DNA from: a bacterium
GTDB lineage: Bacteria > Patescibacteriota > Minisyncoccia > Phycocordibacterales > PALSA-1337
Direction of reading: 5' to 3'
Length of the DNA stretch: 21,447 nt
NCBI GenBank assembly: GCA_030648705.1
Contig: JAUSHF010000015.1
Location: forward strand, 1-21,447
Part shown: positions 1 through 6,649 of the stretch, piece after piece
How positions within the stretch are numbered: position 1 is the stretch's first letter
Layout of the letters: each line of letters begins with the position of its first letter
Made by a program: the position numbers and the translations under genes
The notes under the pieces: model-generated
Databases searched by the model: none
The model's input: only the letters and a program-made list of their open reading frames with translations
Told to the model about the DNA's origin: nothing

Positions 1-10
1 ATAAATAAAA

Positions 11-1141
11 ATGATTAATATTAAAGATATACCTGATATTAAAGGCAAGAGAGTTCTTCTTCGTCTAGATTTAAATGTTCCAATAGAGAATGATAGAGTT
101 AGAGATTCATTTAGAATAGATAAGGCTTTGCCTACATTGAGGTATCTTCGATCAATGAAGGCTAAAGTAGTGATTCTAGCTCATATTGAAAGTGATAGAA
201 ATAGTCTTTTGCCTGTCTATGAATATATTCACGGATTCTTTAATATTGAATTTGCTAAGAATTTAGATGATGCAGAGGTAATAGTGAAAAGTATGAAGGA
301 TGGGGAATGTCTTCTGGTAGAAAATTTGAGAAATTATAAGGGTGAAAAAGATAATGATGAGGCTTTTTCTCGTCGCCTCGCTTCGCTCGGCGACATCTAC
401 GTAAACGACGCCTTCTCCGTATCTCACCGCGCTCATGCCTCAGTGGTTGGTGTGCCTAAGTTCTTACCACATTATGCTGGCCCTTTATTAGAAGAAGAGG
501 TGAAGAATTTAGAAACAGCTTTTAATCCATTGCATCCATTTCTATTTATTTTAGGAGGGGCAAAGTTCGGTACGAAAATTCCTCTAATAAATAGATTTTT
601 GAATATTGCTGACAATGTATTTATATCTGGTGCTTTGGCAAATGATATTTATAAAGTAAAAGGGTACGAAGTGGGAAGGTCTTTGATTTCTTTAGATTCT
701 AAATTTGATAAAGAAATTAAGGAGATTATTTCTAATAATAAAATTATTGTTCCTGAAGATGTGGTGATAGAAGATACAGAAAAAAATGTTACCAGTAAGC
801 CTGCAAATTATCTAGATATTGGCGACTTAATAAATGATACAGGTCCTCTTTCTATAGCTAAGATTTCTGAAACTGTAAAGAATTATAAATATGTGCTTTG
901 GAATGGACCACTTGGAAATTATGAAAATGGTTTTGTGGATGGGACAGCGAATTTAGCGAGAGCTTTGGCGGAAGCTACTGAGAAAAGCGGGGTGAAAACC
1001 ATTGTTGGAGGTGGGGACACGTTGGCTGTTATCGCTAGTTTAGGTTTGATGGATAAATTTACGTTCTTATCTACAGGGGGTGGAGCAATGCTAGACTTTT
1101 TGGCAAATACAACGCTTCCAGGTATAGAGGCGCTCAAATAA
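11..1141 (+). CDS. pgk: Phosphoglycerate kinase
   Basis: Transfers phosphate between 1,3-bisphosphoglycerate and ADP to make ATP and 3-phosphoglycerate in cytosolic glycolysis. The 376-aa product is slightly short for the family (about 390-400). Visible family motifs are RLDLNVPI (residues 18-25, D20 and N22), ENLRNYKGEKDND (104-116), VNDAFSVSHRAHAS (131-144), LGGAKFGTK, LWNGPLGNYE and GGGDT near the C-terminus, which ends LPGIEALK as is usual. Two things are odd. The substrate-loop motif normally reading SHLGRP is AHIESDR (57-63), so H58 is kept but the Arg three residues later is Ser, with R63 nearby. Codons 121-144 are C-ending and GC-rich, unlike the rest of the gene. The last four codons lie inside the 33-bp inverted repeat shared with the convergent HIT gene. 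The start has no Shine-Dalgarno and sits 10 bases from the window edge, so its promoter is not visible. Confidence 0.97.
   Translation: MINIKDIPDIKGKRVLLRLDLNVPIENDRVRDSFRIDKALPTLRYLRSMKAKVVILAHIESDRNSLLPVYEYIHGFFNIEFAKNLDDAEVIVKSMKDGECLLVENLRNYKGEKDNDEAFSRRLASLGDIYVNDAFSVSHRAHASVVGVPKFLPHYAGPLLEEEVKNLETAFNPLHPFLFILGGAKFGTKIPLINRFLNIADNVFISGALANDIYKVKGYEVGRSLISLDSKFDKEIKEIISNNKIIVPEDVVIEDTEKNVTSKPANYLDIGDLINDTGPLSIAKISETVKNYKYVLWNGPLGNYENGFVDGTANLARALAEATEKSGVKTIVGGGDTLAVIASLGLMDKFTFLSTGGGAMLDFLANTTLPGIEALK
372..394. repeat. Intragenic GC-rich hairpin in pgk
   Basis: GTCGCC (372-377) and GGCGAC (389-394) pair perfectly around an 11-nt loop that can add a GC/GC pair. It opens a GC-rich block (about 371-440) in an otherwise AT-rich coding sequence. 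The block encodes the conserved PGK segment RRLASLGDIYVNDAF, so the protein is normal and only codon choice is unusual. Whether the hairpin folds in mRNA is inference. Confidence 0.5.
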
Positions 1142-1272
1142 ATAAAGTATACATAAATTGGGCGATTAGAAAATCGTGTCGAGAGACATACGCGTTCCGC
1201 TCTGCTGAGCGGCCGCTCACTCTCGCCGTCTCGAGAGCTCCCAATTTATGTATACTTTATTTATTTGAGCGC
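1130..1272. repeat. Perfect 33-bp inverted repeat joining the 3' ends of pgk and the HIT gene
   Basis: The arms 1130-1162 and 1240-1272 are exact reverse complements over 33 bp, separated by 77 bp. Each arm begins with the codons GCG CTC AAA TAA, so it supplies the terminal Ala-Leu-Lys-stop of pgk on one strand and of the HIT gene on the other. The spacer is GC-rich and itself folds: CGATT/AATCG (1163-1167 with 1172-1176), CCGCTC/GAGCGG (1197-1202 with 1207-1212), and an overlapping 12-bp palindrome GAGCGGCCGCTC (1207-1218). A role as a bidirectional transcription terminator or RNA-stability element is plausible from its place between convergent genes, but there is no classic U-tract directly after the stem. 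An inverted duplication or an assembly fold-back are alternatives. Confidence 0.9.
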
Positions 1273-1632
1273 GTCGATAATGAGAGAAGCGTTTGATTGA
1301 AAGTCTTCTTTTGTACCTTTGGTGAGTTCTGGGTCGGGGATGAGCCAGATGTGGGCGTGGGGGATTTCTTCGCCGACGATTTTTGATTTGATTTGCTCCA
1401 CATTAAAAGCTTTTCTTTGAGCGTTTGCTATTTTGTTTGCAATTTTAAATATTTCGGCGATTTCTTCCTCGGGCATATCCCAAACCCAGCGGTAATGCTT
1501 TTTAGGTATTAATAGTGCGTGACCGGGAGATAGGGGACGAATATCTAGGAATGATATATAGGAATCATCCTCATATAGTATATGAGCGGGAATTTCTTTT
1601 TTAATTATTTTACAAAAAATGCAGTTTTCCAT
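1261..1632 (-). CDS. HIT-family nucleotide-binding protein (variant motif)
   Basis: A 123-aa histidine-triad protein of the Hint/diadenosine hydrolase type, the usual length for this family. Such enzymes hydrolyse nucleoside phosphoramidates or dinucleoside polyphosphates. Visible features are an N-terminal CIFCKII with C4 and C7 (zinc ligands together with H46 of PKKH in many members), FLDIRPLSPGH (28-38) and the active-site region GEEIPHAHIWLIPD (87-100). The histidine triad normally reads H-x-H-x-H. Here H92 and the nucleophile-position H94 are present, but the third position is W96. The family assignment is secure; activity and substrate are not. The gene converges on pgk and its last codons lie in the shared inverted repeat. 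An extended -10 box ends 6 nt before the ATG, predicting a leaderless mRNA. Confidence 0.93.
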   Translation of the reverse strand: MENCIFCKIIKKEIPAHILYEDDSYISFLDIRPLSPGHALLIPKKHYRWVWDMPEEEIAEIFKIANKIANAQRKAFNVEQIKSKIVGEEIPHAHIWLIPDPELTKGTKEDFQSNASLIIDALK

Positions 1633-1638
1633 ACACCT

Positions 1639-1647
1639 ATTCTAGCA
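1639..1647 (-). promoter_or_regulatory. Extended -10 promoter of the HIT gene
   Basis: On the minus strand TGCTAGAAT matches TGnTATAAT with one change in the hexamer. Only 6 nt separate it from the ATG, so initiation at the usual distance would fall at or next to the start codon. No clear -35 is seen. Confidence 0.6.
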
Positions 1648-1668
1648 AATAAAATGGAGGATGGGGAT

Positions 1669-1694
1669 GTGATCGAGTTCAGTGATCGAGTTTA
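1669..1694. repeat. Two tandem 13-bp direct repeats in a divergent promoter region
   Basis: GTGATCGAGTTCA is followed directly by GTGATCGAGTTTA, 12 of 13 positions identical. The pair lies between the divergent HIT and recJ promoters, about 25-55 bp upstream of each. It could be a two-site operator for a regulator, or a neutral tandem duplication. Confidence 0.55.
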
Positions 1695-1725
1695 GGATGT
1701 TTTTGATTTAATAGGCAGAAAAGCG

Positions 1726-1734
1726 TGATATAAT
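1726..1734 (+). promoter_or_regulatory. Extended -10 promoter of recJ
   Basis: TGATATAAT is a perfect extended -10 box. It ends 7 nt before the ATG, predicting a leaderless transcript. TTGATT at 1703-1708 is the nearest -35-like hexamer, but its 20-bp spacing is too long. Confidence 0.7.
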
Positions 1735-1741
1735 TCAACGC

Positions 1742-3463
1742 ATGAAGAAACACGCTGTAAAAGGAATTAGCGAGAAAGAAATGGCTGAATTACTGCATTT
1801 GCCGAGTATTCAGAGGAAACTTCTAATAAATAGAGGGATAAAAAGCGCTGGGGAGGCGGTTAAATTTTTAAAGTCTGATTATAATACTCATTTGCACGAT
1901 CCATTTCTGATGAAGGATATGGATAAGGCGGTAGATAGAATCATCAAAGCCATAAAAAATGATGAGGTGATTACCATTTGGAGTGATTATGATGCGGACG
2001 GTATTCCTGGCGCTGTTATTTTTCATGATTTTTTCAAAAGAATAAATTATGGCAAAGCACGTTTTTATATCCCTCACAGAAATGATGAGGGCTTCGGTCT
2101 GAATGTCGGGGCAATGGATGAGGTTAGAGATTATGGAACAAATCTCTTAATATCTGTAGATTGTGGAATTGTCGATGTAGATGCCGTAGATAAAGCAAAT
2201 GAATTAGGAATGGAGGTTATTATCACCGATCATCATAAAGAGCAGGAAGGTAGAATTCCAAAGGCTTTTGCTATAGTGAATCCTAATCAGAAAGCTTGCG
2301 GGTATCCTTTTAAAGGATTATGTGGAGCTGGAGTAGTATTTAAAATAATTAATGCGATTTTACAAAAAGATCGATTTGATTTAAAAGAGGGAATGGAAAA
2401 ATGGTTTCTAGACTTAGTGGGTATAGCCACTTTATCTGATATGGTACCTCTAGTAGATGAGAATAGAGTGATGGCTAAATTTGGAATTTCTGTCTTACGA
2501 AAAACACAAAGAAAAGGATTATTATCTCTGTTTAGAAATGCGAAATTAGATATTTCTAATATTAATGAAGATGATATCGGGTTCACTTTGTCTCCGAGAA
2601 TAAATTCAGCATCTAGAATGGGGGAGGCGTCACACGCCTTTGATCTATTAACTGCTGATAATTTTTCTGATGCAGAGAAGCTCGCGATTTTTTTAGAAAA
2701 AATAAATAATGAGAGAAAAGGTATTACAGCTTCTATTACTAAGCATGTAAAAAAATTAGCAAAGGAAAGAGGTGTGGTAGAAAACGGAATTAAAGTTCTG
2801 GTGATGGGTAATCCAGAATGGAAACCTACATTACTTGGTCCGGTGGCAAATAATTTATCTGATGAATTTAACATTCCAGTATTTCTTTGGGGGAGATCAT
2901 CAAATGATATTAAGGGATCGTGTCGTGCACCAGATGGGCACAATGTAGTAGCTTTAATGCAAGGAGTTAAGCAGGGAGTTTTTAAAGAATTTGGTGGACA
3001 TTCCTGCTCTGGCGGATTCAGTGTTCATGAAGATCAGATTCATTTTCTGGATGAGGAGTTAAATAAAGCTATGGAGTCTATGGGCGAGTTACCAGAAGTC
3101 GAAGATGACTTTATAGATTCAGAATTAAATTTAGATGAAGTGAATGAGGATAATTGGAAATTAATAGAAGAAGTTTCTCCATTCGGTATGGATAATCCGA
3201 AGCCAATATTTTTATTTAAAAATGCTGAAGTGGCTGGGGTTAAAAGTTTTGGTAAAGAGAATAATCATACTGAGATTCTTTTCAAGAATTCTTTAGGTAG
3301 GAAAATTCAAGCCATATCTTTTTTTATTGTGCCTGCTGATTTTGAGAAAAAGATTGGAAAGAAAATAAATGTTGGAGATTTAATTAATTTAACTGCTAAT
3401 ATGGAAAAATCTTTTTTTAGAAATCGTCCAGAATTAAGATTAAGAATCATAGATATTTTTTAA
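1742..3463 (+). CDS. recJ: Single-stranded-DNA exonuclease RecJ (DHH family)
   Basis: RecJ degrades single-stranded DNA 5' to 3' in recombination and mismatch or base-excision repair. The 573-aa length is normal. DHH-phosphoesterase motifs are visible in order: SDYDADG (81-87), VDCGI (139-143), the signature ITDHHKE (161-167), and NPNQKACGYPFKGLCGAG (180-197). LSPRINSASRMG follows, then the DHHA1 motif GGHSCSGG (about 417-424, normally GGHxxAGG), then a C-terminal OB-like domain. It is preceded by an excellent extended -10 box with almost no leader and no Shine-Dalgarno. Downstream lie rnhA after 39 bp with its own promoter, then comEC. This context suggests handling of imported or recombining single strands, although RecJ is also a general repair gene. 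Recognition is secure. Confidence 0.96.
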   Translation: MKKHAVKGISEKEMAELLHLPSIQRKLLINRGIKSAGEAVKFLKSDYNTHLHDPFLMKDMDKAVDRIIKAIKNDEVITIWSDYDADGIPGAVIFHDFFKRINYGKARFYIPHRNDEGFGLNVGAMDEVRDYGTNLLISVDCGIVDVDAVDKANELGMEVIITDHHKEQEGRIPKAFAIVNPNQKACGYPFKGLCGAGVVFKIINAILQKDRFDLKEGMEKWFLDLVGIATLSDMVPLVDENRVMAKFGISVLRKTQRKGLLSLFRNAKLDISNINEDDIGFTLSPRINSASRMGEASHAFDLLTADNFSDAEKLAIFLEKINNERKGITASITKHVKKLAKERGVVENGIKVLVMGNPEWKPTLLGPVANNLSDEFNIPVFLWGRSSNDIKGSCRAPDGHNVVALMQGVKQGVFKEFGGHSCSGGFSVHEDQIHFLDEELNKAMESMGELPEVEDDFIDSELNLDEVNEDNWKLIEEVSPFGMDNPKPIFLFKNAEVAGVKSFGKENNHTEILFKNSLGRKIQAISFFIVPADFEKKIGKKINVGDLINLTANMEKSFFRNRPELRLRIIDIF

Positions 3464-3473
3464 TTCTAATATT

Positions 3474-3485
3474 TTTCTTAAGAAA
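3474..3485. repeat. 12-bp palindrome between recJ and rnhA
   Basis: TTTCTTAAGAAA is a perfect palindrome just upstream of the rnhA -10 box, within the region RNA polymerase would cover. It could be an operator. It is AT-rich and short, so chance is a real alternative. Confidence 0.35.
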
Positions 3486-3494
3486 TGATATAAT
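3486..3494 (+). promoter_or_regulatory. Extended -10 promoter of rnhA
   Basis: TGATATAAT is identical to the recJ element. It ends 8 nt before the ATG at 3503, again predicting a leaderless mRNA. No -35 is recognisable. Confidence 0.7.
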
Positions 3495-3502
3495 TTTAAA
3501 AT

Positions 3503-4279
3503 ATGGATAAAATAATTATTTTTACAGATGGTTCGTCGAGAGGTAATCCCGGTAAGGGAGGGTGGGGAGCTATCATTTCATCTAGTGACTTAGTCGAAGA
3601 GGTTGGAGGAAGAGAAGATGATACTACAAATAATAGAATGGAAATTTCTGCGGCGGTTAATGCACTTAGAAGTAGTATTGTCAGTGATGATAAAAATTCA
3701 GGAATACAGATACAGATTTACACTGACTCTGCATATTTGATAAATGGAATTACGAAATGGATTTTCGGTTGGTTGAAAAACGGTTGGAAAAAAGTGAATA
3801 GTGAAGATATAAAAAATGAAGAGGATAAAAACATTTTAAATAGAGATTTGTGGGAAAAATTATATTCTTTGACGAAAGGTAAGAAGATAGAATGGATAAA
3901 AGTAGATGGACATAGTGGTGTATCGGCGAATGAGAGATGTGATGAGATAGCCACCACTTTTGCTGATGAAGAACCTACAAAATTATTCAAGGGGTTAAAG
4001 TCTGAATACAAGATTAATTTAAATTTTGTGGCGGATATTAATTCTTCTGAATCTGTAGATAAATTTTTTACTGATTCCGTTAAAAAATCATCAAGTAAAA
4101 AATCAAGTAAAAATTCTAGGAAAGCACTTTATTATTTGAGTCTGGTAAACGGAGTTTTTTATAAAGATATTACATGGGAGGAGTGTGAGAAGCGTGTGAA
4201 GGGTAAAAAAGGGGTGAAGTATAAGAAGATAACTAGTTTAGACGAAGAATCAGAAACACGAAAGCAGTGGACTGCATAA
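3503..4279 (+). CDS. rnhA: Ribonuclease HI with C-terminal hybrid-binding-like domain
   Basis: Cleaves the RNA strand of RNA-DNA hybrids. Residues 1-155 form a canonical RNase HI domain: FTDGSSRGNPGKGGWGAI with catalytic D9, NNRMEISAA with E47, IYTDSAYLI with D75, VDGHSG with H137, and NERCDEIA with D147. GITKWIFGWLKNGWKK is the substrate-binding helix region. After a Lys/Ser-rich linker (about 192-207), residues 208-256 (YYLSLVNGVFYKDITWEECEKR and on to VKYKKITSLDEE) resemble the viroplasmin/hybrid-binding domain. In eukaryotic and many bacterial RNases H1 that domain is N-terminal, so here the order appears reversed. At 258 aa the protein is about 100 residues longer than a bare RNase HI. 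It follows recJ on the same strand and is closed by a strong terminator. The core is certain; the C-terminal domain is assigned by motif resemblance only. Confidence 0.95.
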   Translation: MDKIIIFTDGSSRGNPGKGGWGAIISSSDLVEEVGGREDDTTNNRMEISAAVNALRSSIVSDDKNSGIQIQIYTDSAYLINGITKWIFGWLKNGWKKVNSEDIKNEEDKNILNRDLWEKLYSLTKGKKIEWIKVDGHSGVSANERCDEIATTFADEEPTKLFKGLKSEYKINLNFVADINSSESVDKFFTDSVKKSSSKKSSKNSRKALYYLSLVNGVFYKDITWEECEKRVKGKKGVKYKKITSLDEESETRKQWTA

Positions 4280-4309
4280 GGCCCGTTTCCCAGAGATAAA
4301 ATATTTATG

Positions 4310-4360
4310 AAGAAGTTCTAAAGAAATTATGAAGTTTTCATTATTTCTTTAGAACTTCTT
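4310..4360. terminator. Strong bidirectional-type hairpin terminator after rnhA
   Basis: An 18-bp perfect stem (4310-4327 with 4343-4360) is topped, after one T-T mismatch, by a further 5-bp stem ATGAA/TTCAT with a 3-nt loop. T-rich sequence follows on the plus strand (TTTATTGTTTCTTC). It separates rnhA from comEC. Confidence 0.8.
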
Positions 4361-4381
4361 TATTGTTTCTTCATAACTTTT

Positions 4382-4390
4382 TGATATGAT
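4382..4390 (+). promoter_or_regulatory. Extended -10 promoter of the comEC channel gene
   Basis: TGATATGAT ends 6 nt before the GTG at 4397. This distance supports the GTG as a leaderless start over the in-frame ATG at 4412. Confidence 0.65.
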
Positions 4391-4396
4391 TACTCC

Positions 4397-6046
4397 GTGC
4401 TTAAGAACTATATGGTAGAGATTGTGAGTGCTTGCTTCTTTTTAGGAGTCGCTACAGGTGTTCTAGGTTACGTAAAAATTTATTCTTTTTTCTCGAATAA
4501 CGTTAATCACCTAGATTTATTTCCTAAAAGTATCTTTATCTTAACGCTAATAATACTTACAGCCCTTCTCTTAATTGGAGGGAACTGGTTATTTCGTCGA
4601 ATAATCGGTTTTGCGAATATGAAGTTTTTCATCGTCGCAATCTTATTTTTTATCATAGGTATTTCATTATCTCTGATTCATGTATATCTTAAGCCATTAA
4701 ATGCCGACATATACGTCGGGAAAAAAATAATAGTAGATGGGATAGTCTCCCACGAAACAGATGTTAGAGAAACTTCTGTGAGACTTTCTATTACTCCGAA
4801 TAATATAAGAGAATTTAACGGTACACAGACGAATGATACTGCTCGCCACGATACTCACTCGGAGGAAATATTAGTAATTACAGATAGGTACTCGGATTAT
4901 AAATTTGGAGATAGATTAGAAATTTCTGGAATACTAAAATTTCCAGAAAGTATAGAAAGCGAAGACGGTAGAATATTTGATTATAAAAATTATCTCGAAG
5001 CGAAAGGTATTCGTTATCAAATGATTCGTCCGAGTATTAAATTAATCTCACAGAATAATTTCGATAGTATCATCGCAAAGACTCAGAATCTACTGTTCAA
5101 AATCAAAAGACACTTCGTAAATTCATTAGAAGAAGTGTTAACGGAACCGCATGTTTCACTGGCGGAGGGTATTCTTCTTGGAGAAAAAAGGTCATTAGGA
5201 AAAGATTTGGAAGATTTATTTCGTAGATCAGGTCTGATACATATAGTAGTATTGTCTGGATACAATGTCTCTATCATAGCTGTCGTAATAATTGGAATTC
5301 TAAAAAGTTTTCTAAAAGGAAAAAGTGTAATATTATTTGGTGTACTCAGTTTAATCCTATTCTCATTAATGGTCGGTGGTGGAGCGACTGTAATACGTTC
5401 TGCACTTATGGCTAGTGTCGCACTTTTCTCAGAATCAGTGAATAAGAAATATGATGTACTCCGCGCATTAGTACTAGCTGGTGTATTTATGGTCTCACTT
5501 AATCCACTAATATTACTTTATGATCCATCTTTCCAGCTATCATTTCTAGCCACACTGGGTTTAATATTATTTTCAGATGATATTAAATTACTTTTCCTCT
5601 CGAGAATTACCGAAAAGTTTTCCATTAAAGAAACTCTCTCTGCCACATTCTCTGCACAAATATTAACAAGTCCTCTGATCATATATATGATGGGTCAGTT
5701 CTCAATAGTATCTCCGATTACAAATATTTTAGTTTTACCAATTATGCCTATCGCTATGCTTTCAGTTTTTGTCACGGGTTTTGTATCTTTATTTTCTGTA
5801 TTTCTCGCAACGCCTCTAGGGTGGATATCTTACGGAATCTTGCACTACGTATTAACGATTGTCGATTTTTTCGGAAGCCTCTCTTACTCATCTATAAAAA
5901 TACCAACCATCTCTATATGGTTAGTATTTTTATCTTACATAATCATTTTCTTAATTAAATGGAAAAGCTCCAAATATATTAAAAGAAAATATTTACTTAG
6001 AGAGCTTGAGAAAAATTCTCTTCAATCTTCTGCCAATTTAAGTTAG
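4397..6046 (+). CDS. comEC: ComEC-type DNA-uptake channel, membrane part only
   Basis: ComEC forms the inner-membrane channel that passes single-stranded DNA into the cytoplasm during transformation. This 549-aa protein has N-terminal membrane segments (about 10-30, 38-60, 72-95), a soluble OB-like region (about 105-215, DUF4131-type) and the Competence domain. In the latter, AEGILLGEKRSLG and the signature GLIHIVVLSGYNVSIIAV (about 279-296) precede a series of hydrophobic segments to about residue 525. The C-terminal metallo-beta-lactamase domain of full-length ComEC (700-800 aa) is absent; a matching domain is encoded separately at 6649-7566. The start is GTG, chosen for its spacing from the -10 box. 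The last 50 bp overlap the 3' end of the opposite-strand superoxide dismutase gene. It sits downstream of recJ and rnhA, which fits processing of incoming DNA. Confidence 0.92.
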   Translation: MLKNYMVEIVSACFFLGVATGVLGYVKIYSFFSNNVNHLDLFPKSIFILTLIILTALLLIGGNWLFRRIIGFANMKFFIVAILFFIIGISLSLIHVYLKPLNADIYVGKKIIVDGIVSHETDVRETSVRLSITPNNIREFNGTQTNDTARHDTHSEEILVITDRYSDYKFGDRLEISGILKFPESIESEDGRIFDYKNYLEAKGIRYQMIRPSIKLISQNNFDSIIAKTQNLLFKIKRHFVNSLEEVLTEPHVSLAEGILLGEKRSLGKDLEDLFRRSGLIHIVVLSGYNVSIIAVVIIGILKSFLKGKSVILFGVLSLILFSLMVGGGATVIRSALMASVALFSESVNKKYDVLRALVLAGVFMVSLNPLILLYDPSFQLSFLATLGLILFSDDIKLLFLSRITEKFSIKETLSATFSAQILTSPLIIYMMGQFSIVSPITNILVLPIMPIAMLSVFVTGFVSLFSVFLATPLGWISYGILHYVLTIVDFFGSLSYSSIKIPTISIWLVFLSYIIIFLIKWKSSKYIKRKYLLRELEKNSLQSSANLS

Positions 6047-6611
6047 TGAAAAAGTCTTCTATATATTTCTTCTTTCCACTAGGAAGATAATCTGCTACAT
6101 ATGAATGTTCCCACATATCTAATGCGAGTATTGGTGTAAGCCCGGTCAAGTGTCCTAGATGCTGTTCGTCTACCCATGAGTTTAGAAGTCGATTTGTTTT
6201 CTTATCATAATAAAGAATTGCCCAGCCGACACCTCTAGTCATTGCTACAGTCTTAAATCTTTGTAACCATTTTTCGAAAGAATTCCATTCTTCCGAAATA
6301 GCACCCTGAAGTTTACTAGAACCACTTAAAAATCTTCCTTCTTCTACAGATTCTCTACTAAGTGATGAAAAATATATTTCATGATTTCTCATTCCATCAA
6401 ATTCAAAACCAAATCTTCTCTGTAACTCTCCTAATACATAAGCATTTTTCTCTGAATCAATAGACAGTTCATCTATCTTTTGCAAAATCAGATTCGCATT
6501 TTTAACATATCCAGAATAAAGCTTCAGATGCTCCTCTGTAGTCTTATCAGATATTCCGACTAAATTAGATATGTTGAATTTTAATTCTTCAAAAAGTTTC
6601 GGTGTAGACAT
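5997..6611 (-). CDS. Iron/manganese superoxide dismutase
   Basis: Converts superoxide to hydrogen peroxide and oxygen. The 204-aa length is right for the Fe/Mn family. All four metal ligands are visible: H28 in EEHLKLYSGYV, H77 in MRNHEIYF, and D165 and H169 in ALDMWEHSYVADY. GVGWAILYY (127-135) corresponds to the conserved GSGW region. The loop before the last motif reads EQHLGHLTG (149-157) instead of the usual Asn-Gln-Asp pattern, so the metal-tuning residue may be a His or Gln; metal choice cannot be read from sequence. The gene lies between the two comEC pieces on the opposite strand, overlaps the first by 50 bp tail to tail, and faces the second across a 37-bp divergent promoter region. 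No signal peptide is seen, so it is likely cytosolic. Confidence 0.92.
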   Translation of the reverse strand: MSTPKLFEELKFNISNLVGISDKTTEEHLKLYSGYVKNANLILQKIDELSIDSEKNAYVLGELQRRFGFEFDGMRNHEIYFSSLSRESVEEGRFLSGSSKLQGAISEEWNSFEKWLQRFKTVAMTRGVGWAILYYDKKTNRLLNSWVDEQHLGHLTGLTPILALDMWEHSYVADYLPSGKKKYIEDFFTNLNWQKIEENFSQAL

Positions 6612-6640
6612 AGTTTTTTAGATTAGTAAGTAATAAGTAA

Positions 6641-6649
6641 ATTATATCA
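6641..6649 (-). promoter_or_regulatory. Extended -10 promoter of the superoxide dismutase gene
   Basis: The minus strand reads TGATATAAT, the same box as before recJ and rnhA, but here about 29 nt upstream of the ATG, so this mRNA should have a short leader. The TGn part overlaps the ATG of the divergent downstream gene (6649-6651), so transcription of the two genes could interfere. Confidence 0.55.

Noticed and set aside
1130..1272. Reading the 33-bp inverted repeat as a MITE or insertion-sequence remnant
   Set aside because: No target-site duplication flanks it, no transposase fragment lies inside, and the arms carry the normal C-terminal codons of pgk.
2287..2943. 218-aa minus-strand open frame opposite recJ
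   Set aside because: It is antisense to conserved RecJ coding sequence and its translation resembles no family. Other long antisense frames (for example 16602-16958 and 18446-18781) were dismissed for the same reason.
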